DNA of 64,000 nucleotides from Labilithrix luteola (GTDB lineage Bacteria; Myxococcota_A; Polyangia; Polyangiales; Polyangiaceae): the NCBI RefSeq assembly GCF_001263205.1, contig NZ_CP012333.1, positions 5,681,001 through 5,745,000 on the forward strand, read 5' to 3'. Below are positions 7,319 through 15,841 of the stretch, piece by piece. Under the pieces are notes generated by a model. That model had not been told where the DNA came from and ran no database searches. It worked only from the letters and a program-made list of their open reading frames with translations. How positions within the stretch are numbered: the first letter of the stretch is position 1; each line of letters starts with the position of its first letter. The translations under genes and the position numbers were made by a program.

Positions 7319-8700
7319 ATGCGACCGCCGCCGTCCGATGCATTGGTGTTCTTCGGGGCCTCGGGGGACCTCGCGTTCAAGAAGGTCTTCCCCGCACTCG
7401 CGGGGCTCTGCCGTCGTGGGAGGCTCGAGGTTCCCATCGTCGGAGTCGCGAAGTCGGGCTGGACCCGAGACAATCTCGTCCAGCGCGCGAAAGACAGCCT
7501 CGTGGCGAACAAGTGCTTCGACGAGGCCACGTTCGAGCGGCTCGCCCAGCGGCTTCGTTACGTCGATGGCGACTACAACGAGGCGTCGACCTTCACCGAG
7601 CTTCGCAACCAGCTCGGCCCCACCCTTCGCCCCTGCACTACCTTGCCATTCCGCCGAGCATGTTCTCGGTCGTGGCCAAGCGTCTCGCGGAGGCGAACTG
7701 CGCGTCGGGAGCACGCATCGTCGTCGAGAAGCCTTTCGGTCGCGACCTCGCTTCGGCGCGAGCGCTGAATCAGACTCTCCACGAGTACTTCCCGGAGGAG
7801 TCGATCTTCCGCATCGATCACTACCTCGGAAAAGAAGCCGTTCAGAACATTCTCTATTTCCGATTTGCCAATGCCTTTCTCGAGCCGATTCTGAACCGGC
7901 AATACGTCGAGAACGTGCAGATCACCATGGCCGAATCGTTCGGCGTGAAGGGCCGCGGAAAATTCTACGACGAGACGGGCGTCATTCGCGACGTCATCCA
8001 GAATCACCTCTTGCAGGTCATCAGCTACCTCGCGATGGAGGCGCCTTCGAGCACGATCCCCGAAGCGATTCGTGACGAGCAAGCGAAGGTGCTTCGAACG
8101 GTGCGCCCGCTCTGCGTCGAGAATCTCGTACGCGGGCAGTTCAAGGGCTATCGCGACGAGCCCGGGGTGGCTGGCGACTCCTTCATGGCGACCTACGCCG
8201 CGCTTCGACTCTATGTCGACTCGTGGCGTTGGGAGGGCGTGCCCTTCATCGTCCGTGCAGGAAAGGCGCTCGAGACCACCTGCACGGAAGTGATGGTCGA
8301 ATTCAAGAATCCGCCTCAGGTCGTGTTCAAGGAACCTGCCCCGAAGATGGGCAATCACTTGCGCTTCCGACTCAGCCCGGACGTCTGCATCGCCATCGGT
8401 GCGCGGCAAAAGGTGGCGGGCGAGAAGATGACCGGAGAACCGGTCGAGCTCACATTCGCGACCGAGCCGGCGCAGGGAACCGACGGCCGCATGGAGGCGT
8501 ACGAGCGTCTTCTCGGTGACGCGATGATGGGGGACGCCACGCTGTTCGCGCGTCAGGACGTGGTCGAGGCGGCATGGGCCATCGTCGACCCGGTCATCCA
8601 CGGACCAAGCCCCATGTACGACTACGAGCCCGGTACGTGGGGACCGAAGGAAGCCGAGCGCCTCGTCGCTGACGTTGGCGGGTGGAATCCCATCCGTTGA
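7319..8700 (+). pseudogene. zwf: Glucose-6-phosphate dehydrogenase, interrupted by one frameshift
   Basis: The N-terminal part (7319-7633) contains the nucleotide-binding LVFFGASGDLAFKKVFPAL; the C-terminal part resumes in another frame at about 7633 with LHYLAIPPSMFSVV and holds the active-site signature RIDHYLGKE. The junction falls in CGCCCCTGCAC, where one extra C in the run of four (7630-7633) would restore a single reading frame of about 460 residues. Everything else looks conserved and no other stop is present, so this is either a very recent mutation or a base missing from the assembly. The enzyme oxidises glucose 6-phosphate with NADP to start the pentose phosphate pathway. The double-ACT gene follows on the same strand. 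Confidence 0.85.
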
Positions 8701-8830
8701 TTCGTCACGAGCGCGGCCCTACGGCAGAGATTTCGATGTAGGTGCTGCAATCCAAGCTCAGCACTTTGCAACATTCTCGAAACACGGAAGCAAACGGCGC
8801 GACACCGACTATTCGTACGCTTCGAAAGTC

Positions 8831-9631
8831 ATGTCGGAGCAAGAGCCGCTTTCCAGTGCAGCATGGGGGAATGGGAGCGACCCGAGCGTTCGCGGAGATC
8901 TCGCCGAGTCCGAGACCGGCGAGACCACGGCCTCGTTCATCGAGTCGATGCCGCTGGCGTATCGGGCCACGTTCGACACGGACGCGATCGAAGCGCACGC
9001 CGGCATCGTCCGTCGCCGCGCCGCGCATGCGACGCGCGTCGAGCTCTGGCGCGAGCTGTCGGAACGGGTCGCGGCGATCTGCATCGTGGCCGATGATCGA
9101 CCGGGCCTGTTCTCGCAGATCAGTGCGGCTCTCGTTGCGTACGACATCGACGTCGTCGCGGCAGAGGCGTATTGCCGAATTCGGCCGGACACACGCACGA
9201 CCGAAGCCGTAGGCTTCCTCTGGATTCGTCGGCTCGCTCCGGGCGGTGCGGTGCTTCCCGTCCGGGCGCGCGATGTAGCTCGCATCGGCGAGATGGTCGA
9301 GGCGCTCGCCACGGGCGAAGCAACGTTCGAAGCTTCGTTGCCTCGATCGATTCCCGCACCGACGCCTGCGACGAGCGTGCGTTTCGAAGAGGACCCCACC
9401 GATGGCTCGACCGTTCTCACCGTCGAGGCCGTCGACAAGCCAGGGCTCTTGCTCATCGTCACGCAGGCGCTCTTTCGCGCCGGCATTCACATCACGAACC
9501 TGCGCGCGAAGACCGAAAACGGGCGCGCACGCGATCGTTTCGTGCTCGCCGAACGTGATGGCGGCGCCCTGTCGCGCGAGCGACTGCTGACTCTGCAGGG
9601 CGCCATCTTCGAGGCGATCGAGCGTTCCTGA
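8831..9631 (+). CDS. Double-ACT protein resembling the C-terminal part of GlnD
   Basis: 266 residues from the ATG at 8831. Residues 40-62 (MPLAYRATFDTDAIEAHAGIV) and the two following ACT domains (about 81-160, with VADDRPGLFSQISAAL, and 194-262, with EAVDKPGLLLIVTQALFRAG) have the order seen in the tail of the PII uridylyltransferase GlnD. The nucleotidyltransferase and HD domains of GlnD are absent. ACT domains bind amino acids, so this is probably a stand-alone amino-acid (perhaps glutamine) sensor acting on an unknown partner. It starts 130 bp after zwf and may be co-transcribed with it. Confidence 0.75.
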   Translation: MSEQEPLSSAAWGNGSDPSVRGDLAESETGETTASFIESMPLAYRATFDTDAIEAHAGIVRRRAAHATRVELWRELSERVAAICIVADDRPGLFSQISAALVAYDIDVVAAEAYCRIRPDTRTTEAVGFLWIRRLAPGGAVLPVRARDVARIGEMVEALATGEATFEASLPRSIPAPTPATSVRFEEDPTDGSTVLTVEAVDKPGLLLIVTQALFRAGIHITNLRAKTENGRARDRFVLAERDGGALSRERLLTLQGAIFEAIERS

Positions 9632-9698
9632 ACGAACGGCGCATCTCTCCGTCGGCGCCCTTGAGTTCGTCGACGGAGAGTCGTTCCTCGTCTGCGGG

Positions 9699-10616
9699 TC
9701 AGTGCGTCTTGCAGTCTTGCGCGATCTCGAGGGCCATGTCGGCGCTCTTCGGGGCCATCGTACGGATCGTGTCGGCAAATTCCTGATACGCCTTCTCGGC
9801 TTCTTCGCACCGCTTGGCCTTGTCGAGCGTGCGGGCCTTCCCGTAGAGCGCCGACGTCTGGCCATGCAGGTCGGTGTCGAAGCGCTTGGCAGCGCTGTCG
9901 AAGGCGGCCACGGCCTCGTCCGTGCGTCCGACGCCATCGAGCGCGATTGCACGATTGTATTCGGACCACGCGTCGCCCGACGCGGCTGGTGACGCGTTCT
10001 GCAGAGCGAGAACGCCGTCCCAGTCTTGGTCGAGAATCATCTCGTTCGTGCGCTCCTTCGCGGCGTCGATGGCGCCCTGCGTCGGCCGATTGCACTCGTT
10101 GCCGTAGTCAATGGCTAGATTGGCCGCTTGCGGATTGGAGGGCGCGACGAGCTTGGCGTATTGCGCATACGCCTCACGTGCTTCGGGGCAGCGATTGGCG
10201 TCGTCGAGCACGCGCGCACGACCGTAGATGGCAATCGACTTGCCCCATCGCTCGCGCTCGCCGAATCGAGCCTCGGCGTCGCGAAATGCCGCCACGGCGT
10301 CGTCCGTGCGGTTGAGGTAGCGCAATGCGACCGCGCGGTTGTAGTAAGGCCACGGCGTGTTCGGCGACATGAGGATGGCGTTCTCGGCGCGGCTCAAGGC
10401 TTCTCGATACTGCGCGCTCGTCGAGGCGTCCGCCGATTCGCTGGCCTCACGGTTTCCAACCCGATGGGAAACCACCTCGGCGCTCGTGAGCCTCACCGGC
10501 CTCGCCGGCGGCGCGATGGGCCCCGTCGGGTGGGACGAGGCGCACGCCATCATTCCGATGCCGGACGTGGCGGACAGCAGAAGAAGAGCGATTGCCTCAC
10601 CGCGGAGCTGCAGCAT
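9699..10616 (-). CDS. TPR-repeat lipoprotein
   Basis: 305 residues. The N-terminal hydrophobic segment ends in GMMAC (C25), a fair lipobox, followed by a proline-rich linker. At least four TPR-like units follow, for example PWPYYNRAVALRYLNRTDDA, YGRARVLDDANRCPEAREAY and WSEYNRAIALDGVGRTDEA. The protein looks like two similar halves of tandem repeats (NRAVALRYL and NRAIALDGV; YGRARVLDDANRC and YGKARTLDKAKRC). It is probably a periplasmic scaffold on the outer membrane; no specific partner can be named. It is convergent with the ACT gene. Confidence 0.75.
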   Translation of the reverse strand: MLQLRGEAIALLLLSATSGIGMMACASSHPTGPIAPPARPVRLTSAEVVSHRVGNREASESADASTSAQYREALSRAENAILMSPNTPWPYYNRAVALRYLNRTDDAVAAFRDAEARFGERERWGKSIAIYGRARVLDDANRCPEAREAYAQYAKLVAPSNPQAANLAIDYGNECNRPTQGAIDAAKERTNEMILDQDWDGVLALQNASPAASGDAWSEYNRAIALDGVGRTDEAVAAFDSAAKRFDTDLHGQTSALYGKARTLDKAKRCEEAEKAYQEFADTIRTMAPKSADMALEIAQDCKTH

Positions 10617-10709
10617 GCAAGCCGTGCTGCACGGCCGGTGCCATGAAGCGCTCGACCGTCACGAAAACAGGCTATTTGTGACAGCCTGTTTCAAGAGGTT
10701 CGGAACGTC

Positions 10710-11939
10710 GTGGTCGCGCTGAATCAAGCTGGATCGGTGGAGAGAAGGCTCGACGAGGTCGCGTCTCTCCTTGCCACCGTGCGCGACGTGGTCGACGAGC
10801 GCCCCGCGTCCGAGCGGCCTCCTCCCTCGATCGACCGACGCGGTTGGACCGATTTTCTCGGCTCGCTGTCCGAGGGAGAGGTGCGCGTCGCCGAGGAGCA
10901 CGGTCTGGCCGCCATCATCACCCCGCGCGCGGGCGACGCTCCTGCATCGCTCACGGAGCTCGCTTCGCGAATTCGCGAGGCATGCGAGGTGCCGAATCTC
11001 GTCGAGACGGCGCAGCTCGCCCTGCGCACCGCAAGGCGAGGGGAGAACCCGCGCAAACGTGCCCAGGTGGAGGCCTTCGTGCACGCGGCCTCGGTCGTTT
11101 CACGGAACGCTCGCCGCGTCGTCGACGTCGGGGCCGGTCACGGGCACTTGACGCGCGAGCTGGCCGAGCGGCTGGCCTTGCCCGCGGTTGGACTCGAGAG
11201 AGACGGGCGACTCGTCGAGCGAGCCAACGCAATGCCGTCGTCTTCGCCGCCGCGGTTCGAGACGACCGACGTTTTACGTGACGGATTCGCCTTTCGTGAG
11301 GGCGATTGCGCGGTCGCTCTGCACGCTTGTGGCGAGCTCGGTGACGCACTCGTCGTGGCCGCCGCGGAATGCTCCGCATCGGTGGCCTTCGTCGGTTGTT
11401 GTCTGCAGAAGCGGCGGGCCGAAGTTCGAATGCCGCTGCGCGCCGAGCATCGCGAGCGCACCGCCCTGCAATTGCCGAAATCCATTCTCGGCCTGAGTAA
11501 CTTGATGTCGCGTGCGGAAGGTGTCGAGGCGTCACTCGACGAAAATCTCGCGGCGCGCGAAAAACGTCTCACGGTGAGGCTCCTTCTCGCTTCGCGAGGC
11601 GTCGAGGTGAAGCCTTCCGCGGAGCTCGAGGGGCTCAATCGGCGGACCGCTCTGGAAGATCTGCCGCGACTGGTTCACCGCGTCTTCGAGCTCCGAGGTT
11701 TGACGGTGCCGTCCATGTCGGAGATTGCCGAGATGGCAGTCCAGGCTCGTCGCGTCCAAGCGGCCGTACGGCGGTGGTCGCTACCTCGGGAGATGCTGGC
11801 GCGCCTTCTCGAGATCTACGTGCTCTTCGATCGGGCCTCCCATCTTGCCTCGCACGGCTATGCGCTCGCCTATGGGACGCTCTTTCCGGCCGAAGCGAGT
11901 GCGCGGAATCTGGCGATCCTCGCCACACGTACGGCGTGA
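10710..11939 (+). CDS. METTL25/RRNAD1-like SAM-dependent methyltransferase
   Basis: 409 residues from a GTG start. The motif I region is RRVVDVGAGHGHLTRELAERL (about 135-155), preceded by NPRKRAQVEAF where the family has MKxKKxHEV. ALHACGELGD (about 205-215) and FVGCCLQKRR are characteristic of the METTL25/RRNAD1 group (methyltransferase domain 25). The first 110 residues are an uncharacterised N-terminal domain. Bacterial members have no established substrate; eukaryotic relatives act on arginine or ribosome-related targets. It is convergent with hsp20, with a hairpin between. Confidence 0.75.
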   Translation: MVALNQAGSVERRLDEVASLLATVRDVVDERPASERPPPSIDRRGWTDFLGSLSEGEVRVAEEHGLAAIITPRAGDAPASLTELASRIREACEVPNLVETAQLALRTARRGENPRKRAQVEAFVHAASVVSRNARRVVDVGAGHGHLTRELAERLALPAVGLERDGRLVERANAMPSSSPPRFETTDVLRDGFAFREGDCAVALHACGELGDALVVAAAECSASVAFVGCCLQKRRAEVRMPLRAEHRERTALQLPKSILGLSNLMSRAEGVEASLDENLAAREKRLTVRLLLASRGVEVKPSAELEGLNRRTALEDLPRLVHRVFELRGLTVPSMSEIAEMAVQARRVQAAVRRWSLPREMLARLLEIYVLFDRASHLASHGYALAYGTLFPAEASARNLAILATRTA

Positions 11940-11950
11940 GAATGCGCGCC

Positions 11951-11989
11951 AAATAGGAAAAGGCCTCCCAACTCGAGAGTCAGGAGGCC
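11951..11989 (-). terminator. Intrinsic terminator for hsp20
   Basis: Arms GGCCTCC (11962-11968) and GGAGGCC (11983-11989) enclose an inner ACTC/GAGT stem. On the minus strand the hairpin is followed by TTTTCCTATTT. It lies between convergent genes and can serve the minus-strand hsp20 transcript. Confidence 0.7.
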
Positions 11990-12023
11990 CGAACGGATTC
12001 CATCAGGCGCGACGTTCGCGTCG

Positions 12024-12563
12024 TCAGCCGTTCGAGGAAGTTCCGATTTTGACCTCGATGCGGCGAGGCTTCGGTTTGGCGACCTTCGGAATGCGGACGC
12101 TGAGCACGCCATCGGAGAGATCGGCCACCATCTTCTCGGCGTCGATACCCTCGGGCAGCGTGTACGAGCGAGCGAACGAGCCGTACGAGCGACCCAGCCA
12201 GACTTTGCCATTCGCGGTTCGCGACGCGGCCTGCGCCTTGGCAGTCGGATCCTGCGCGGCGACCTCTGTGCTCGCGGCGTTTGCGCTGCTCGCCGCCGAT
12301 TGCTGCGGGCTTTCGAACTTGCGCTGACCCTTGATGGTCAAAACGCCCTTGTCGATCGTCACTTCGAGATCCGAGGCTTTCACGCCCGGTACGTCACACG
12401 CGAAGACGATCTCGTCTTCCGTCACGTGGACGTCGATGGCAGGGGTGAACGTCTTCGAAGCATGGGCCGTCCCCAGTGTGCCGCCCATGACGTCGGTCAT
12501 GGCGTCGTCGAACAGACGATCGAACACCGGGAAGGCACTCCAGCTGCGCAGGCCAGTAAGCAT
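12024..12563 (-). CDS. Hsp20/alpha-crystallin small heat-shock protein with a loop insertion
   Basis: 179 residues from the ATG at 12563, preceded by GGAGG seven bases upstream. The alpha-crystallin core starts at about 40 (FTPAIDVHVTEDEIVFACDVPGV), continues with LEVTIDKGVLTIKGQRK, and ends with DGVLSVRIPK and a basic tail KPKPRRIEV. Between the two halves of the core an Ala/Ser/Gln-rich insertion (about 84-121) replaces the short loop usual before the conserved RSYGSFARSYTLP. The protein is an ATP-independent chaperone that holds unfolded proteins. The insertion may alter oligomer assembly; that is inference. Confidence 0.9.
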   Translation of the reverse strand: MLTGLRSWSAFPVFDRLFDDAMTDVMGGTLGTAHASKTFTPAIDVHVTEDEIVFACDVPGVKASDLEVTIDKGVLTIKGQRKFESPQQSAASSANAASTEVAAQDPTAKAQAASRTANGKVWLGRSYGSFARSYTLPEGIDAEKMVADLSDGVLSVRIPKVAKPKPRRIEVKIGTSSNG

Positions 12564-12637
12564 GAGTGCAACCTCCGTTGGATGTGAGGAGTATGTCGAG
12601 CTCGTCGGCGGGGGTTCATCCGCGACGTCTGACCTGA

Positions 12638-12665
12638 CAAATAAGCCTCGTATGGGCTTCGTCAA
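12638..12665 (-). promoter_or_regulatory. Possible sigma-70-type promoter of hsp20
   Basis: On the minus strand TTGACG (12665-12660) and TATTTG (12643-12638) are separated by 16 bases, 75 bases before the hsp20 ATG. No sigma-32 or CIRCE pattern was found. The call rests on two hexamers only. Confidence 0.35.
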
Positions 12666-12767
12666 GGGGAGTGCCAACGACTTCCCGCAGGCTCGAGCAC
12701 GCGTTCCATCGGCGTTCCCGCCTTCTGGCGCCCGAGGTGGACGTGGCGGCCGAGCGCGAGCAGCCCC

Positions 12768-13022
12768 TCAGCCGTAGTACAAGAACGCCCCGAGGACGGT
12801 CGCACAGAGAAACAGCGCGCTCGCGAGCAGGATCCAGCCGGCCCAAGGCGAGGATGCGATCGGGATGGAGGGCGGCGACGAGCGCACGCCGATGACGAAG
12901 TGAGGGACGGCCGCGGGGCCCGGGATGCGCGACGCCATCGTCCCGCGTGCTTCGGGTGGAGGCGCCCACGACGTGTTGATGCTCTTCGTCGGGAGCAAGG
13001 AGCGAGAGGCAGGCGGCATCAT
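12768..13022 (-). CDS. Small hypothetical protein with one C-terminal membrane helix
   Basis: About 84 residues from the ATG at 13022 (a second ATG follows at once; the frame is open up to 13169). The N-terminal half is Pro/Ser/Arg-rich and the last 30 residues (WAGWILLASALFLCATVLGA, then FLYYG) form a membrane helix at the very C-terminus, as in tail-anchored proteins. No family is recognised. The stretch between this start and the next gene end (13023-13319) holds only a short direct repeat of CACGTTGACG near 13243-13268. Confidence 0.4.
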   Translation of the reverse strand: MMPPASRSLLPTKSINTSWAPPPEARGTMASRIPGPAAVPHFVIGVRSSPPSIPIASSPWAGWILLASALFLCATVLGAFLYYG

Positions 13023-13319
13023 GCTCTGACGTCGCGTCCGCTCCTCCACCGGCTCGACGGCGAGGGCCAACGTTGGTCGCTGCGATGTCCGAGCGCGATC
13101 GTGTGCGTGCTGGAGAGAGTCGGTCGATGGCTCGCGGGTCCACTTGCGTGCGTTCACGACAGCGCCCATTGCAAGGCGTTTGCCGCGAGTCGAAGCGAGG
13201 ACGTTCTCGCGGAAATCTCGAGGCGTCGAAGGTTTGGCGCCGACACGTTGACGCCGGCACGTTGACGTCGTCGAGAGTTTGGCGCTGTGGAACGCGAACG
13301 CGCTCGACTCCCGTGGTCG

Positions 13320-14201
13320 CTAGACGCGTTCGCCTTCGGGAAGCTCGTCGTCGCCGGTCACCAAGCGGGTGATGTCGCGCACGATCGCCGAACCGCTCAC
13401 CGCGAGCGTGGCCATCGCGGGAACGAGGAAGGCGAGGTACCCGAAGCGAGGCGCCAGCTCCGCCATCGTGGCCGCGCCGCCGATGAACACGAGCAGCTTT
13501 CCAGCCCGGAGCGCCGCGTTGATCAGCGCTTCCTTGCGAGCGTCGCCCAGGCGAAGCACCGCGGTCGCGGCGAAAACACCGACGTCGGTGGCATCACCGG
13601 TGAGGTGCGTCGTGCGGAGTCCGTCCTTCGTGGCGCGCGCAAAGCCCGCGTTGAGGAGGCCCATCGAGAAGCTGAGGAGCGAGAGGAGAGTAAAGTCGCT
13701 CGTCTGCTCGACGCTCCCCCCGAACGCGCTGAAGGCGCCGAGGGCTCCGCCGATGGCGACGCCCGAGAGGATGAGGACGACGCCGAGCATCGAGAGGCCC
13801 CATAGCGGCTTGCTACGCGTCAGGCCCGAGTCGGTCGCGAATGCCGAAGCGAACGCGCCGGCCACGAAGCACACGAGCACGAGAGAGTATTCGGACATGA
13901 GTCCCCAGCGGCCCACGTCGGAACCGATGAGGGTGGCGGTTCCCGTGACGTGGCTCACGAAGCGCTGACAAGCGAGGAACGCACCCGTGTTGACGGCACC
14001 GGCCACAGCGGAGAGCGCGAGCCAGCGGAGGATCTCACGACGTCGTTCGACGAAGCGTCGTTCAGCGGCGGACTTGCGTGACGTCGCGTTGTCGTTTCGA
14101 GGCGAAGGTTTGTTGAAGCTATCGCGTGTGGCGATCGCGGGCGCGCGCTCGAGACGCGCCATCGAACGCGAAGCGGGCGGAGCTGCGTGAACGTCGGCCA
14201 T
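13320..14201 (-). CDS. DUF1275 (YoaK-like) membrane protein
   Basis: 293 residues. A polar basic N-terminus of about 55 residues is followed by about six membrane segments. The first of them contains the family motif AGAVNTGAFLACQRFVSHVTG, and the pattern THLTGDATDVG about 100 residues later is its repeat-like partner, as in DUF1275 proteins. These are uncharacterised inner-membrane proteins related in fold to transporters. The long N-terminus is unusual. The gene lies between a convergent neighbour and the two-component regulator on the same strand, with a 155-bp gap that holds two short A/T runs but no clear gene. Confidence 0.8.
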   Translation of the reverse strand: MADVHAAPPASRSMARLERAPAIATRDSFNKPSPRNDNATSRKSAAERRFVERRREILRWLALSAVAGAVNTGAFLACQRFVSHVTGTATLIGSDVGRWGLMSEYSLVLVCFVAGAFASAFATDSGLTRSKPLWGLSMLGVVLILSGVAIGGALGAFSAFGGSVEQTSDFTLLSLLSFSMGLLNAGFARATKDGLRTTHLTGDATDVGVFAATAVLRLGDARKEALINAALRAGKLLVFIGGAATMAELAPRFGYLAFLVPAMATLAVSGSAIVRDITRLVTGDDELPEGERV

Positions 14202-14356
14202 GCGGCTCGATTAGCAAGGCGAATGCCGCGCGCTTTGCCCGCAAAAAAACACGGGTTTTGACGGCTTTTTTGCCTGCTCTCGCGCTCGCTCTGTCGGGAG
14301 GCTCCGACGTTGTCGGTGAATCCCGACGAAGCTCGATTCGCGAGCTCGAGCGTGGG

Positions 14357-15841
14357 TCAATCGTCGCTATCGCTTCGCTTGCTGTTCGCTGCCGAGCGCC
14401 CGTGACGACGGAGCAAATCGTAGAAATCGGTTCGATTGCGCCCGGCGAGTTTGGCGGCGAGGGCCACGTTTCCTTGTGCACGTGCGAGGACGGCCTCGAC
14501 ATAGGCGCGTTCGAAGGCGTCGCGTGCTTCTCGCATCGGCGGCAGTGGCGCCGCCTCGGCTGCGCGGTACGGCGCGAGCAGCTTGTCGATGGCAGTTCCG
14601 AGATCGGACGCGGGCGCACCGCGCGGGCCGTCACCTTCGTTTCCGCCGAGGCTGATGCCAGGCAGGTGCTCGACTTCGATTTCGGCGCCTCCCGAGAGCA
14701 CGAGTGCGGCCTCCATCACGTTCGCGAGCTCGCGTACGTTGCCAGGCCACGTGTGCTGCGAAAGTGCCCGACGCGCGCGCGGCGAGATGCGCGGAACGGC
14801 GGTTCCGTGGCGCGCGGCGGTGCGTTCGAGGAACATCTCGGCGAGGAGAGGGACGTCTTCGGCGCGCTCGCGAAGCGGTGGCACCACGACCGGAAGGACG
14901 TGGAGGCGATAGAAGAGATCTTCGCGGAAGCGCTTCTCGGCGACCTCCTGTCGAAGGTCGCGGTTCGTCGCCGCGACCACGCGTACGTCGGCTTCTTGCT
15001 CGGCGTTCGAGCCGACGCGCGTGTAGCGCTTCTCCTGCAAGACGCGCAGGAGCTTGGCCTGGACGCTCGGCGACGCCTCGCCGATCTCGTCCAGAAACAG
15101 GGTGCCTTTGCGAGCGGCTCCGAAGAGCCCGTCGCGATCGGCCGTGGCGCCGGTGAAGGCACCCTTCGTGTGACCGAAGAGCGTGCTCTCGAGCAGCTCG
15201 GGGGCGAGGGCGGCGCAATTCACGGCCACGAAGGGGCCCTTGGAGCGTGGCGAAAGCGAGTGAATCGATCGAGCGACGAGCTCCTTGCCGGTTCCCGACT
15301 CACCGAGGATCAGCACGGTGGCCTCGGTCGGCGCCACGCGCGCGACGATCTCGCGGACCTGTTCGATGCCCGGGCTCACACCGAGGAGGCTGCCATCACC
15401 GCTCGGCGCTCCGACCAATCGGCGGAGGCCTGCGACCTCGCGCCGGAGGCGATAGCTCTCCGTTGCGTGCGCGAGCTTCTGGAGAAGGTCGTGATCGAGG
15501 AACGGCTTCGTGATGAAGCCGAAGGCGCCACGCTTCATCGCCTCGACGGCCGTTTCGATCGAGCCGTGCGCGGTGAGGATGATCACCGGAACGTCGGGCG
15601 AGCGCTTCCGCACGGCCTCGAGCACGTCGAAGCCGTTGCCTGATCCGAGGCGCAGGTCGACGAGCATGGCATCGACGTGTTCGGTGCCCAATGCCTTGAC
15701 CGCGTCTTCGACCGTGTAACGGGAGGCGACGCGGTAGCCCTTGGCCTCGAGCCGCAGCGAGAGCAGCTCGCACAGCTCGGCGTCGTCGTCGACGATGAGG
15801 ACGAAGGGGGCGTCGCTCGCGGGGTTGATCGAGGTGCTCAT
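14357..15841 (-). CDS. Sigma-54-dependent response regulator, GlrR type
   Basis: 494 residues. Receiver domain 1-125 with acidic pocket D18/D19, phospho-acceptor D62, T90 and K112. AAA+ domain about 150-390 with Walker A GESGTGKE (180-187), intact sigma-54 contact loop GAFTGA (227-232), Walker B LFLDEIGE and the arginine-finger region. The Fis-type C-terminal helix-turn-helix (GNVALAAKLAGRNRTDFYDL) resembles that of GlrR/QseF. The protein activates sigma-54 promoters when phosphorylated. Its ATG shares one base with the stop of the histidine kinase gene (TGATG), so kinase and regulator form one two-component operon. Targets cannot be named from the sequence. Confidence 0.93.
   Translation of the reverse strand: MSTSINPASDAPFVLIVDDDAELCELLSLRLEAKGYRVASRYTVEDAVKALGTEHVDAMLVDLRLGSGNGFDVLEAVRKRSPDVPVIILTAHGSIETAVEAMKRGAFGFITKPFLDHDLLQKLAHATESYRLRREVAGLRRLVGAPSGDGSLLGVSPGIEQVREIVARVAPTEATVLILGESGTGKELVARSIHSLSPRSKGPFVAVNCAALAPELLESTLFGHTKGAFTGATADRDGLFGAARKGTLFLDEIGEASPSVQAKLLRVLQEKRYTRVGSNAEQEADVRVVAATNRDLRQEVAEKRFREDLFYRLHVLPVVVPPLRERAEDVPLLAEMFLERTAARHGTAVPRISPRARRALSQHTWPGNVRELANVMEAALVLSGGAEIEVEHLPGISLGGNEGDGPRGAPASDLGTAIDKLLAPYRAAEAAPLPPMREARDAFERAYVEAVLARAQGNVALAAKLAGRNRTDFYDLLRRHGRSAANSKRSDSDD

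Noticed and set aside
7222..7632. Upstream extension of the second zwf frame as a separate N-terminus
   Set aside because: The extension is Arg/Gly-rich and unlike any dehydrogenase. The real N-terminal motif is in the other frame, so a frameshift is the better explanation.
12661..12700. Possible CIRCE heat-shock operator upstream of hsp20
   Set aside because: On the minus strand TTGGCACTC resembles the left arm, but no matching right arm follows after nine bases.
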